From an uncultured Selenomonadales bacterium (GTDB lineage Bacteria; Bacillota; Negativicutes; Selenomonadales; Selenomonadaceae): a stretch of DNA of 58,443 nt. The notes beneath the pieces were generated by a model. The model saw only the letters and a list, made by a program, of their open reading frames with translations. It was not told where the DNA came from and did no database searches. Where the stretch lies: positions 1 to 58,443 of the forward strand of contig CAMZAX010000013.1 of assembly GCA_947304355.1 (NCBI GenBank), given 5' to 3'. Shown in pieces: positions 29,201 to 37,683 of this stretch. Position numbers and translations under genes: made by a program. Position 1 is the first letter of the stretch. The number at the start of each line of letters is the position of its first letter.

Positions 29201-29517
29201 ATGTAGGATTTGAGCTGTTCTATACCGTCCTTTGCGGCGGAGGGGCTGATTTTCGCCTGCTTGCACTCGACGATGATTTTGACGGCGGCTTGAACTTTTT
29301 CGGCATTCTTATCGAAGACGACAATATCAGCGCGGGGACGCTTGGAGCCGTTTTGCAAAACGAATTCAATTTTGATTTGATCCGGCAGGTAGCGATGTTC
29401 GTCGACGAGCCGCCGCTCAATGGTCTGGCGAACGTATTCCTCGGCAGTGTCGTTGCGAAATGTGCCGTCAACGTAATCGCGAATCTTGCCGTCGGGGATT
29501 GTGACAACGTTATCCAT
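26218..29517 (-). CDS. Single-chain restriction-modification enzyme (R-M-S fusion, type IIG-like)
   Basis: 1099 residues. N-terminal nuclease of the HSDR_N type: RADIVVFD (Asp64) and IIVECKQ (Glu84, Lys86). A helical linker leads to an N6-adenine methylase with GEFFTPRNVMKMVVDMI, SAM motif I ILDSSCGTGGFP (about 327-337) and catalytic NPPFG (456-460). The C-terminal 450 residues hold two HsdS-like target-recognition halves with parallel phrases (VLMTRSGTVGKVAYV / TLITRSGTIGNVALV, and QTYGAVIVHVDPEHLADIPVP / NTYGAVVDEIDDNHVRSVPVP). Cutting, methylation and recognition are thus in one polypeptide. It begins 2 bases after the thrS stop, so it shares that transcript. Confidence 0.85.
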   Translation of the reverse strand: MDNVVTIPDGKIRDYVDGTFRNDTAEEYVRQTIERRLVDEHRYLPDQIKIEFVLQNGSKRPRADIVVFDKNAEKVQAAVKIIVECKQAKISPSAAKDGIEQLKSYMSICANCDWGMWTNSIQRFVFRKIFDDTTKTFRFEEYNDIPSAEGDIAEIDRPTRQNLKNAAADNLLFVFRTCHDYIYGNDGLHKDKAFFEFLKIIFCKIEDEKNLPHKLNFYATSSERQNPDGLLVVKNRIEKIFNRVKGRYPQIFSDADSLELTPRSLARLVSELQKYSLLNTNIDIKGKAYEEIVGANLRGDRGEFFTPRNVMKMVVDMIDPQIDEKILDSSCGTGGFPVIAMTHVIGKLEKSFVEEFKTPRADWNADIQRQFQNAIAETASKNFFGFDLNPDLVKAAKMNMVMNNDGSGNIWQANSLLPPHEWSADFKRGLAQAFNKTPADFRNANSIALFDVIVTNPPFGSKIPIDDKHILRQFELAHVWTFDAENNLWLMTNDLRASVPPEILFVERCTQLLKPGGRMGIVLPDSILGSPGLGYIRTWLIRNHKILASVDLHADTFQPHNGTQTSVLFLQKKTPEEIFAEERCGIIDYEIFMAQVEKVGHDKRGNVIFKRDDDGREILNGDEKIIDDETADVARAYNAWKKKLHFDSPVKWCAVKLSDVQSRGLRLEASVFDADALNARQAVMKKSVLFKELASSYMCGRSKVILVDKSDFPIYQANAITDIAPKPSGYAAKNNVAGLLDYLRVHEGQVLMTRSGTVGKVAYVSKTLDKKIFTPDLMRIDFDNPLDAGYIYAYLKSSVGQKMISAQTYGAVIVHVDPEHLADIPVPDAPEDLKRKIHGLIVRSYELRDESNALLDEAEKILIDALNLPPLEDFRNEKIFSVKLSNLRGRLDASFHTPLVERIISHLQAHAAEVTTVADERISRAVVLPGRFKRVYVDEGHGRIFIGGKQIGELDPSNKKYLSLAFHADRISTELELTENTTLITRSGTIGNVALVPKHWDGWVASEHIIRVIPASVDVAGYLSVFLSTDYGRELIKRNTYGAVVDEIDDNHVRSVPVPLLKDTAAQIRINALALAANEKRFEAYRLEQAALKLLNFDF

Positions 29518-29519
29518 TT

Positions 29520-31301
29520 TTAAAAGCTTTGGTCACGCGTGGAAATTTTGTTTTGGACGTAAGCAATGAAGTCGTCGACGTTCATATCAACGCTGTCTTT
29601 CGCGCTGTACTTGCGAATCGGCAGGACGCCCGTTTCGACTTCCTTGTCGCCGATAACGACGGTGTAAGGAATTTTTTTGACTTGGCTGTCGCGTATTTTT
29701 TTGCCGACTTTCTCGTTGCGGTCGTCAACTTCGGCGCGGATATTGAGCTCGAAAAGTTTTTGCGCAAGATTTTTTGCGTAGGCGAAGTGCGCGTCGGTTA
29801 TCGGCAACAGCTTGATTTGCACGGGCGCAAGCCACACGGGGAACGCTCCGGCGTAGTGTTCAATCAAAATTCCGATAAAGCGTTCGATTGAGCCGTAAAC
29901 GACGCGGTGCACCATAATCGGGCGGTGCTTTTCGCCGTCCTCGCCGACGTAGTTAATATCGAACTTTTCGGGCAACATCATGTCAAGCTGAATGGTGCCG
30001 CATTGCCACGTTCTGCCGATTGAGTCTTTTAAGTGGAAGTCAATCTTCGGACCGTAGAACGCGCCGTCGCCCTCGTTTATGACGTATTCAAGCCCGCGAT
30101 GGTCAAGGGCTTTTCTCAGCGCGTCGGTGGCAAGTTCCCACGTCGCGTCGTCGCCCATGGAGTTTTCGGGGCGTGTGGACAGCTCGGCTTTGTATTGCAG
30201 ACCGAACGTCTTGTAAACTTCGTCGAACAAGTCAATCGTCTTTTGGATTTCGTCTTCGACCTGCGTGGGCGTCATGTAGATATGTGCGTCGTCTTGATTG
30301 AAGTTGCGGACGCGGAACAAGCCGTGCAGGACGCCGCTCTTTTCGTGGCGGTGAACCAAACCGACTTCAGCCAAACGAAGCGGCAAGTCGCGATAGCTGT
30401 GACTGTGCGTGTTGTAGACGAGAATACTGCCGGGACAATTCATGGGCTTTACGGCGTAGTCTTCGTCGTCAATCTTGGTGAAGTACATGTTTTCCTTGTA
30501 ATGGTCCCAATGCCCCGAAGTTTCCCACAGCTTGCGATTGAGGATGACGGGCGTCGTGATTTCTTGATAACCGTAGCGGCGGTGGACTTCGCGCCAATAA
30601 TTCAGCAGTTCATTGCGAATAACCATGCCGTTGGGGTGGAAGAAGGGGAAGCCGGGTCCTTCGTCGTGCAGGCTGAACAAATCCAATTCCTTGCCGAGTT
30701 TGCGGTGGTCGCGACGCGCCGCCTCCTCCAGCATGTGCAGATATTCGGCAAGCGCATCCTTCGTTTCAAACGCCGTGCCGTAAATGCGTTGGAGCATTTT
30801 GTTATGTTCGTCGCCGCGCCAATACGCGCCCGCAATCGACATGAGCTTGAACGCCTTGACTTTGCCCGTCGATTGAACGTGAGGACCCGCGCACAGGTCG
30901 GTGAAGTCGCCCTGCGTGAAAAGCGAAATTTCGGCGTCTTCGGGCAGAGCCTCAATCAATTCGACTTTGTAGGTTTCGCCCTCGTCGGAGAATTTTTTCA
31001 GCGCGTCCGTGCGGCTGAGCGTCGAGCGTTCGAGCTTGAGATTTTGCTTGACGATGGCTTTCATTTCGCGTTCGATGTCGGCAAGGTCTTCGTCGGTTAT
31101 CTTGTGTTCGGTGTCGATGTCGTAATAAAAGCCCGTGTCGATTGCCGGACCGATGGCGAGTTGAACGCCTTTGCCGTCCGCGCCGCCGTAAAGATGTTTA
31201 ATCGCTTGCGCCATGATATGGGAAGCGGTGTGCCTGAGTGCGTGCAGAGCCTCCGCGCCTTCGACTTCCGCCAAACTTCCGTCTTTCGTGATTATCGTCA
31301 T
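29520..31301 (-). CDS. thrS: Threonyl-tRNA synthetase
   Basis: 593 residues. Editing domain ALRHTASHIMAQAIKHLY (HxxxH), with LCAGPHVQSTGKVKAFKL; catalytic class II core with GPGFPFFHPNG, VKPMNCPGSILVY, RLAEVGLVHRHEKSG, RVRNFNQDDAHIY and MVHRVVYGSIERF; then the anticodon domain. It is shorter than the 640-residue E. coli enzyme because the N-terminal TGS domain is essentially missing (about 20 residues precede the editing domain). Only 80 bases separate it from deoB, too short for a T-box leader. The restriction enzyme follows at once. Confidence 0.95.
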   Translation of the reverse strand: MTIITKDGSLAEVEGAEALHALRHTASHIMAQAIKHLYGGADGKGVQLAIGPAIDTGFYYDIDTEHKITDEDLADIEREMKAIVKQNLKLERSTLSRTDALKKFSDEGETYKVELIEALPEDAEISLFTQGDFTDLCAGPHVQSTGKVKAFKLMSIAGAYWRGDEHNKMLQRIYGTAFETKDALAEYLHMLEEAARRDHRKLGKELDLFSLHDEGPGFPFFHPNGMVIRNELLNYWREVHRRYGYQEITTPVILNRKLWETSGHWDHYKENMYFTKIDDEDYAVKPMNCPGSILVYNTHSHSYRDLPLRLAEVGLVHRHEKSGVLHGLFRVRNFNQDDAHIYMTPTQVEDEIQKTIDLFDEVYKTFGLQYKAELSTRPENSMGDDATWELATDALRKALDHRGLEYVINEGDGAFYGPKIDFHLKDSIGRTWQCGTIQLDMMLPEKFDINYVGEDGEKHRPIMVHRVVYGSIERFIGILIEHYAGAFPVWLAPVQIKLLPITDAHFAYAKNLAQKLFELNIRAEVDDRNEKVGKKIRDSQVKKIPYTVVIGDKEVETGVLPIRKYSAKDSVDMNVDDFIAYVQNKISTRDQSF

Positions 31302-31381
31302 AAAAATTTGCCTCCTTAGATTTTGCCTTGCAGCGAAGGTATTGTAAAAAAGTTTTCGCGAAATGGCAAGCGCGAATACCG

Positions 31382-32560
31382 TCAGCGGGCGATTGACGAC
31401 AGAAAACTTTTGCCACGCGTCTCAAGCGTGACGCTGAAAATTTCGGCGACGGTCGCCGCGATGTCCGCGAATGTGTTCAGCGTGCCGAGGTTGACGCCCG
31501 CGCGGACGCGTGAGCCGTAAACAATCAGCGGGACGTTTTCGCGCGTGTGGTCTGTTCCCTTGGCGGCGGGGTCGCAACCGTGGTCGGCAGTTATCATCAA
31601 CAAATCGTCGTCGCGCATTTTGTTTAGGAAGTCGCCGAGCTGAGCGTCGAAGGTCGTCATTGCCTGCGCGTAGCCGTCAACGTCGCGGCGGTGCCCGAAC
31701 TTCATATCGAAGTCAACCAAGTTCACGAAACACAGCCCGCGAAAATTTTCGTCCATAACGCGCAAGGTTTTGTTCATGCCGTCCGTGTTGTCGACGTTGA
31801 TGCCGAGCGAACGGCTTATCCCTTGCCCCGCGAAGATGTCCGCGATTTTGCCCACGCCGATTGTCGCGAAGTCGTTTTCGGTCAGCGCGTCGAGAATCGT
31901 TTTGGCGGGCGGCTTCAGCGAGAAGTCGTGACGGCGCGGCGTGCGTTCGTAGTTCGGAAAGTCGCCGACGAACGGGCGGGCGATAATCCTTCCGACGCCG
32001 CAGTCGCCCTGCATGATTTCACGCGCGGCGCGGCAGTAGCGATACAGCTCGTCGACGGGAACAAGCTTTTCATTTGCGGCGATTTGCAAGACGCTGTCGG
32101 CGGACGTGTAGACAATCAGCGCGCCGGTCTCCTCGTGCGCCCGTCCGTAGTCGCGAATGACTTGCGTGCCCGAATACGGTCGATTGCAAAGAATTTTCCT
32201 GCCGAAACTTTTTTCCAGCGCGGCGACGACTTCGGGCGGGAAGCCTTCGGGATAAGTCGGCAACGGGCGTTCGGAAACAAGCCCGGCAATCTCCCAATGC
32301 CCGATTGTCGTGTCTTTGCCGTTCGACGCCTCAACGACTCGCGCGAATGAACCGTCGGGATTTTCAGCGCGCTGACCAAAATCAACGCCGTCGATATTGA
32401 ACAAGCCGAGCCGCGCAAGATTGGGCGTGCAGAAATTTTTCGACTCGACGATTGAACGCAGGGTATTGGGGTTATCGTCGCCGAAGGCTTGAGCGTCCGT
32501 CGCGCCGCCTATCCCGCAACTGTCCAACACAATCAGGAACACGCGTCTGATTTTTTTCAT
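31382..32560 (-). CDS. deoB: Phosphopentomutase
   Basis: 392 residues from ATG 32560 (GGAGG nine bases upstream). Interconverts (deoxy)ribose-1-P and -5-P in nucleoside salvage. Alkaline-phosphatase-superfamily metal sites are visible: FLIVLDSCGIGGATDA, NGKDTTIGHWE (phosphothreonine), VNLVDFDMKFGHRRD and LMITADHGCDP with GTDHTRENVP. Extended -10 sequence TGTATAAT lies upstream on the minus strand at 32594-32589. Confidence 0.95.
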   Translation of the reverse strand: MKKIRRVFLIVLDSCGIGGATDAQAFGDDNPNTLRSIVESKNFCTPNLARLGLFNIDGVDFGQRAENPDGSFARVVEASNGKDTTIGHWEIAGLVSERPLPTYPEGFPPEVVAALEKSFGRKILCNRPYSGTQVIRDYGRAHEETGALIVYTSADSVLQIAANEKLVPVDELYRYCRAAREIMQGDCGVGRIIARPFVGDFPNYERTPRRHDFSLKPPAKTILDALTENDFATIGVGKIADIFAGQGISRSLGINVDNTDGMNKTLRVMDENFRGLCFVNLVDFDMKFGHRRDVDGYAQAMTTFDAQLGDFLNKMRDDDLLMITADHGCDPAAKGTDHTRENVPLIVYGSRVRAGVNLGTLNTFADIAATVAEIFSVTLETRGKSFLSSIAR

Positions 32561-32666
32561 GATTGCAGCCTCCAAAAGTTTTTTGATTATTATACACCCG
32601 CGAGGAAGCGGAATGAAAAATTTTATCTGTTGCTTGCGGGCGGCAGATTTTTTTTTTACGCTGTGA

Positions 32667-32672
32667 TATAAT
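32667..32672 (+). promoter_or_regulatory. Extended -10 box upstream of the first diguanylate cyclase
   Basis: TGTGATATAAT: perfect TATAAT at 32667-32672 with upstream TGTG, 32 bases before the GTG start. No good -35 is visible; an A/T tract of eleven T lies just upstream. Confidence 0.45.
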
Positions 32673-32703
32673 CGTCAAAAATTTTCGTAAGGGAGCGAGT
32701 CAA

Positions 32704-34656
32704 GTGTCTGCCGGAAGGATAACTCTGATTTGCATTGCAGGATTAGCTGTAAACTTGGTTGGTTCTTTGATTACAAAAATATTTGGTTTGCCGCTTTACC
32801 TCGACACAATCGGCACGATTTTCATTGCGGCACTCGGCGGCTACGTCCCCGGCATAGCGGTCGGCTTCTTCACGCACCTTACCAAATCGTTCGTCGACCC
32901 GTCGCAAATGTACTACTGCGCGATTAACGTTGCCATTGCGATTTTCGTTACGTTCCTGTCACGAAGAGGTTACTTCCACAGCTTCGGCAAGACGTTCCTT
33001 ATGATTCCGGCGATGATTCTGTTGTCGGGGCTGGGCGATTTCTTCCTCGAAAATTTTTTAAAGGCATCGGACATCCTCAAACCGATACTCGAATACAACA
33101 AGAACTTGGCAGCAAACTTCCCGCAAGAATTCGCAGACAAAGGCATTTCGGTTTTCACGACGTACTTCATGCTCAAATACGTCGTCCCGTCGCACGTCAA
33201 AAAAGCTTTCCGCACAATCGGGCAAAAGCAGGCTCCGCTGACCGACGAAATGAAACGCGTCGTCAATCAGAACAGCTACCTTAAGTCGTCGCTTCGCACG
33301 AAGATGATGGCGATTTTGGTATTGAGTTCGCTCTTGCTGTCGCTGTCCATTTCACTGATAAGTTACCTGCTCTTCAAGGAAACAATAATCGAAGACCGCA
33401 TAAAGACCGTCGACAGCATGGTTACGATTATGCTCAACGAACTCGATCCGAATCGAATTGATGATTACCTTCGGCTCGGCACCAAAGCTCCCGACTATGC
33501 CGATATGAACAAACGTTTCTACGCCATAAAAAACAGCAACCCCGATATACGATACATGTACGTTTATCGAATTGAGGAGGACGGCTGTCACGTTGTCTTC
33601 GACCTGGACACGGACACCATGAAAGGCAACAAGCCCGGCGACGTTATGGAGTTTGAGGAAGAATTCATGCCGTATCGCGACGCTTTGCTTGCCGGCAAAC
33701 CGATTCCGCCGATAATTTCCGACAACAGTTACGGTTTTATACTCACGCTCTACAAGCCGCTGTACGACGCCAACGGCAAATGCAAATGTTACGCGGGCGT
33801 CGATTTTTCACTGGACTTGCTGACAATGTACGGCAGGACGTTCCTTATCAAGCTGTTCACGCTGTTCGCGGGCTGTTTCGTCTTTATCATTGCGATAGGA
33901 CACGGCTTTATCGAAAACAACGTCATCATTCCCGTCAACACGATGGCTTATTGCGCGCGAAATTTTTCTTACGACAGCGAATCGGCTCGCGAAGCAAACT
34001 TCACGCGAATCAGAAAGCTCGACATACGAACGGGCGACGAGATTGAAAATTTGTATCAAGCCCTGCTCATGACTATGAACAATGTTTTGGGCTACTTCAA
34101 TAACCTCAAGCGCGCCAAAGTTCAAGTCACCAACATGCAGGTCAAAGTTATGGCAATGGACGAAATCGCTTACAAAGATTCGCTGACGGGCGTGAAGAAC
34201 AAAGCCGCTTACGACAAAAAAATTTCCGAACTCGACGCCAAGATTGAAAACGCTCAAGCGGTCTTCTGTATCGTTATGGTCGACGTGAATTACCTCAAAA
34301 AAGTCAACGACACTTACGGGCACGAGCGCGGCAACGAGTATCTGATTAACGCTTGCAGGTTGGTCTGTTCGGTCTTCGGCGCGGAACACGTCTATCGAAT
34401 CGGCGGCGACGAATTCGTTGTGATTATCGACGACGACAGAGTTGCCATCGCTCAATATTTCGTCAAGCAATTCAAAACCGAAATGGAACGCAAGAATGTC
34501 AACGAGGCACTTCAGCCGTGGGAACGCATTTCGGCGGCGGTCGGCGTCGCGTATTACGAATCCGTTTACGACCAAACGGCAGATGAAGTCTTCAAGCGCG
34601 CCGATAAGGAAATGTACGCCAACAAACTTGCAATGAAGGCGCAACGCACGGATTAA
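32704..34656 (+). CDS. Membrane diguanylate cyclase (GGDEF), copy 1
   Basis: 650 residues from GTG 32704 (GGGAG upstream). Five or six N-terminal helices with LPLYLDTIGTIFIAALGGYVP, similar to the membrane module of ECF-type substrate-binding components. A helix near residue 205 leads into a Cache-like periplasmic sensor (IKNSNPDIRYMYVYRIEED ... LTLYKPLYDANGKCKCYAGVDF). A further helix and a HAMP-like segment follow. The C-terminal GGDEF domain has DSLTGVKNKAAYD, VMVDVNYLKKVNDTYGHERGNEYL and RIGGDEF (567-571), so it should make c-di-GMP. No RxxD inhibitory site is seen upstream. Confidence 0.85.
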   Translation: MSAGRITLICIAGLAVNLVGSLITKIFGLPLYLDTIGTIFIAALGGYVPGIAVGFFTHLTKSFVDPSQMYYCAINVAIAIFVTFLSRRGYFHSFGKTFLMIPAMILLSGLGDFFLENFLKASDILKPILEYNKNLAANFPQEFADKGISVFTTYFMLKYVVPSHVKKAFRTIGQKQAPLTDEMKRVVNQNSYLKSSLRTKMMAILVLSSLLLSLSISLISYLLFKETIIEDRIKTVDSMVTIMLNELDPNRIDDYLRLGTKAPDYADMNKRFYAIKNSNPDIRYMYVYRIEEDGCHVVFDLDTDTMKGNKPGDVMEFEEEFMPYRDALLAGKPIPPIISDNSYGFILTLYKPLYDANGKCKCYAGVDFSLDLLTMYGRTFLIKLFTLFAGCFVFIIAIGHGFIENNVIIPVNTMAYCARNFSYDSESAREANFTRIRKLDIRTGDEIENLYQALLMTMNNVLGYFNNLKRAKVQVTNMQVKVMAMDEIAYKDSLTGVKNKAAYDKKISELDAKIENAQAVFCIVMVDVNYLKKVNDTYGHERGNEYLINACRLVCSVFGAEHVYRIGGDEFVVIIDDDRVAIAQYFVKQFKTEMERKNVNEALQPWERISAAVGVAYYESVYDQTADEVFKRADKEMYANKLAMKAQRTD

Positions 34657-34675
34657 GCAGTTAGGAGTTTGATTA

Positions 34676-36454
34676 ATGATTCAAAAAAGCAATGCACCGT
34701 CGCCGATTCTGATTTGCGTCGCGGCGGTTATCTTCAACTTGGTCGCCTCGTTCGCAGCGAGGCATTTTGATTTGCCGTTGTATCTGGACACGGGCGGCAC
34801 GATTTTTATCGCAATGCTAAGCGGCTACGTCCCCGGCATCGTCGTCGGCTTCGCGACAAATTTTTTGAACTCGTTCGCCGAAGAATCCGAAATGTATTAT
34901 TGCTCCGTCAGCATTGTCGTCGCGATTTATACGACGTTCCTTGCGCGGCGCGGCTACTTCCAACGGCTCCCGAAGACACTGTTGGCAATTCCCGCGCTTG
35001 CGTTCATTACGACGCTGTGCAACGATTTTATCAAGAATTTTTTATTCTGCACGGGCGTCGTTCAAGCTTTAAGCGAAATTGGCACGAACTTCGCGACGAT
35101 TTTCCTGCGCGAAATCGCCGACAAGGGCTTGATGATTCTGCTGATGTTCGCCGTCGTGAAAGTCTTGCCCGCGTCGATAAAGGACGCGTTCAAGGGCTTG
35201 GGTCGCAAGCAGGCTCCGCTGTCCGCCGAAATGCACCGCGCCGTTTTCAAGCGCAAATGCCCGCTGACTTCGTTGCGCACGAAAGTTTTGCTGATTTTGA
35301 TGTTGAGTTCGTTGTTTATCGCGGCGTCGATTGCGTCAATCAGCTACAGGATTTTCGAGCAGGCGGCGACTGCCGTGCAAGTCAAAATTGCCGACGGGCT
35401 TGCGACGATTGCTGCCGGCTCCGTCAAGGGCGCGACGGACTTTGCCGATGTCGAAAAAGATTTGCTTGACATAAAGAACAGCAATTCCGACGTGAAAAGC
35501 CTGCGCGTCGAGAAATTCTCGGCGGACAAGCCGACTGTGCCGATTATCGCCGACAACACGTTGACGATTTACAAGCCCGTTCGCGACGCGGCGGGCAACG
35601 CTCAATACTGCGTCGCGATTGACATGTCGCTGAGTTTGCTCTCCGAATACGGCAGGACGTTTACCGCGAAAGTTTTGGCGTTGTTTTCGGGCTGCTTCCT
35701 GTTCGTGTTCGTTATCGGCTTGCGCTTCGTCGAGAACAGCGTCATCTTGCCGATAAACACGATGTCCTATTGCGCCGAAAATTTTGCTTACGACAGCAAC
35801 GAGATTTGCGCGCAGAACGTCGAGCAGATAAAGCAGTTGGACATACACACGGGCGACGAGATTGAAAATCTTTACGTCGCGCTGATTAAGACTACGCAAG
35901 ACGCGCTGACGTATTTTGAAAAGTTGCGGCGGGCGAAAAAGCAGGTCGCCGAGATGGACGCGTTGGCGCACCGCGATTCGCTCACGGGCATAAAAAATAA
36001 AGCCGCCTACGACGAGACGACTTCACGGCTTGACGGCGAAATTTCTTCGGGCGGCGCGGACTTTTGTATCGTTATGGTCGACGTGAACTTCCTAAAGAAA
36101 GTCAACGACACCTACGGGCACGAGCGCGGCAACGAATATCTTTTGAACGCCAGCCGATTAATCTGCGCGGTCTTCGGCGAGGAACACGTTTACCGAATCG
36201 GCGGCGACGAATTTGTTGTGATAATCGAGGGCGAGAAAGTTTCTCTGTGCAAATACTTCGCCGAACAATTCAAAGCCGAAATGGCGCGCAAGAACGCCAA
36301 CACCTTGCTTGAGCCGTGGGAAAAAGTTTCGGCGGCAATCGGCGTGTCCTACTATCGTGCGGGCGTCGACAAGACTGCCGACGAAGTGTTTAAGCGCGCC
36401 GACAAAGAAATGTACGAAAACAAAATCGCCATGAAGGCGCAACGCACGGATTGA
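34676..36454 (+). CDS. Membrane diguanylate cyclase (GGDEF), copy 2
   Basis: 592 residues, AGGAG before the ATG. A paralogue of the preceding gene with the same layout and very similar ends (both finish KRADKEMY-N-A-MKAQRTD). The periplasmic sensor is about 50 residues shorter: the arginine/tyrosine-rich stretch of copy 1 is missing. GGDEF is intact (RIGGDEF, near residue 509). Tandem duplication followed by divergence of the sensor suggests two signals feeding the same output. They are 19 bases apart and probably cotranscribed. Confidence 0.85.
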   Translation: MIQKSNAPSPILICVAAVIFNLVASFAARHFDLPLYLDTGGTIFIAMLSGYVPGIVVGFATNFLNSFAEESEMYYCSVSIVVAIYTTFLARRGYFQRLPKTLLAIPALAFITTLCNDFIKNFLFCTGVVQALSEIGTNFATIFLREIADKGLMILLMFAVVKVLPASIKDAFKGLGRKQAPLSAEMHRAVFKRKCPLTSLRTKVLLILMLSSLFIAASIASISYRIFEQAATAVQVKIADGLATIAAGSVKGATDFADVEKDLLDIKNSNSDVKSLRVEKFSADKPTVPIIADNTLTIYKPVRDAAGNAQYCVAIDMSLSLLSEYGRTFTAKVLALFSGCFLFVFVIGLRFVENSVILPINTMSYCAENFAYDSNEICAQNVEQIKQLDIHTGDEIENLYVALIKTTQDALTYFEKLRRAKKQVAEMDALAHRDSLTGIKNKAAYDETTSRLDGEISSGGADFCIVMVDVNFLKKVNDTYGHERGNEYLLNASRLICAVFGEEHVYRIGGDEFVVIIEGEKVSLCKYFAEQFKAEMARKNANTLLEPWEKVSAAIGVSYYRAGVDKTADEVFKRADKEMYENKIAMKAQRTD

Positions 36455-36847
36455 TTATTCGAGCGCGGAATTTTTCAGATAGCAAACGTCCTTCCCGTCA
36501 ATCTTTTGGACGGCGATTGTCCCGACGACGGTTATTTCGTTCGCGCCCGCCGGATATTTGCCGTTGCTCAAGACGAATTCCAAGCCTTGAGAGCAACAGC
36601 CCGCCGCGTCGCGAACAAGGCAAGCGTGAATCGTTTGCGACGCCGAGACGGGATAAGTCGTGTATTCGCCGCGCATACGCATCGTCTTGCCGACGAAGGT
36701 CGCGGGACTGTTCACCATGTTGAAGACGGTCGAGTAAACCATCGTCGAGCTCATGCGCGTCAAATCAATGTCGACGGCGGCGGCGCGTGCAAAGCTTGAA
36801 CATGTCACCGCGACGAACAGAATCACTGCGGCAAAAAATTTTTTCAT
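36455..36847 (-). CDS. Small exported protein of the zinc transporter operon
   Basis: 130 residues with a signal peptide (MKKFFAAVILFVAVTCSSFARA). The core MVYSTVFNMVNSPATFVGKT - MRMRGEYTTY - CLVRDAAGCCSQGLEFVL suggests a small OB-like beta fold with a Cys pair. I recall similar proteins next to metal ABC transporters in Firmicutes; no biochemical role is known. It overlaps znuB by 4 nt, so it belongs to the operon. Confidence 0.6.
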   Translation of the reverse strand: MKKFFAAVILFVAVTCSSFARAAAVDIDLTRMSSTMVYSTVFNMVNSPATFVGKTMRMRGEYTTYPVSASQTIHACLVRDAAGCCSQGLEFVLSNGKYPAGANEITVVGTIAVQKIDGKDVCYLKNSALE

Positions 36848-37683
36848 GACAAACCTCCGAATTCATTGAACGCGAAACAAATTCCGAACGTCAGCGCGTC
36901 AACCGCAACAATCGTCGAGCCGACGGGAGTGCCCGCCAATATCGAAGCGATTATCCCGACGAAAGCGCACGCCACCGACAACGCCGCCGAGCAAATCGTC
37001 ACGGCGCGAAACGTCTTGAACAACTTCATTGCCGACAACGCCGGAAAGATTATGAACGCCGAAATCAAAAGCGAGCCGACCAAGTTCATTGCCAAGACGA
37101 TTATCACCGCGATGACGACCGAGATTGTCAAGTTGCACGCGTCGACGTTGAGCCCCGCCGCCCGCGCAAAGTCTTCGTCGAACGTCACCGCAAAAATTTT
37201 GTGGTAAAACAAAACGAACGCCGCAATCATCAAGACCGACAGCCCGACGCTGAGCCAAACCTCCGCGTCCGTGAGCGTCAATATCGACGTGGAGCCGAAC
37301 AGCACGCTGCACACGTCGCCCGACAAATTCGACGACGCCGCGAACAAATTCATGACCAAATAGCCGAACGCCAACGAGCCGACCGAAATCATTGCGATTA
37401 TCGCGTCGCCTTTTATTTTTGTCCGTTGACCGCCGCGCAGGATTAAAACCGCGCAGAGTATCGTAAGCGGCAAAGTCAACAGCATTTTGTTGGCGAAGTT
37501 CAAGACGGTCGCCACTGCCAGCGCGCCGAATGCCACATGCGCCAGCCCGTCGCCGATGAGCGAAAATCTTTTCAGCACGAGCGTCACGCCCAACAGCGAC
37601 GAACACAGCGCGATAAGCACGCCGACAATCAGCGCGTTTATCACGAACGGATATTGCAAGTAAAGTTCCAAAGTCTCAAGCAT
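36844..37683 (-). CDS. znuB: Zinc/manganese ABC transporter permease
   Basis: 279 residues from ATG 37683, overlapping znuC by 8 nt. Eight to nine hydrophobic helices of the ABC-3 family: YPFVINALIVGVLIALCSSLLG, KRFSLIGDGLAHVAFGALA, DAIIAMISVGSLAFGYLVM, DEDFARAAGLNVD (coupling helix), MNLVGSLLISAFIIFPALSA. Pairs with the ATPase and binding protein upstream. Zinc is the likely metal because of the binding protein; manganese cannot be excluded. Confidence 0.88.
   Translation of the reverse strand: MLETLELYLQYPFVINALIVGVLIALCSSLLGVTLVLKRFSLIGDGLAHVAFGALAVATVLNFANKMLLTLPLTILCAVLILRGGQRTKIKGDAIIAMISVGSLAFGYLVMNLFAASSNLSGDVCSVLFGSTSILTLTDAEVWLSVGLSVLMIAAFVLFYHKIFAVTFDEDFARAAGLNVDACNLTISVVIAVIIVLAMNLVGSLLISAFIIFPALSAMKLFKTFRAVTICSAALSVACAFVGIIASILAGTPVGSTIVAVDALTFGICFAFNEFGGLS

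Noticed and set aside
31302-31381. T-box leader for thrS
   Set aside because: Only 80 bases separate deoB and thrS, with no T-box sequence or terminator hairpin.
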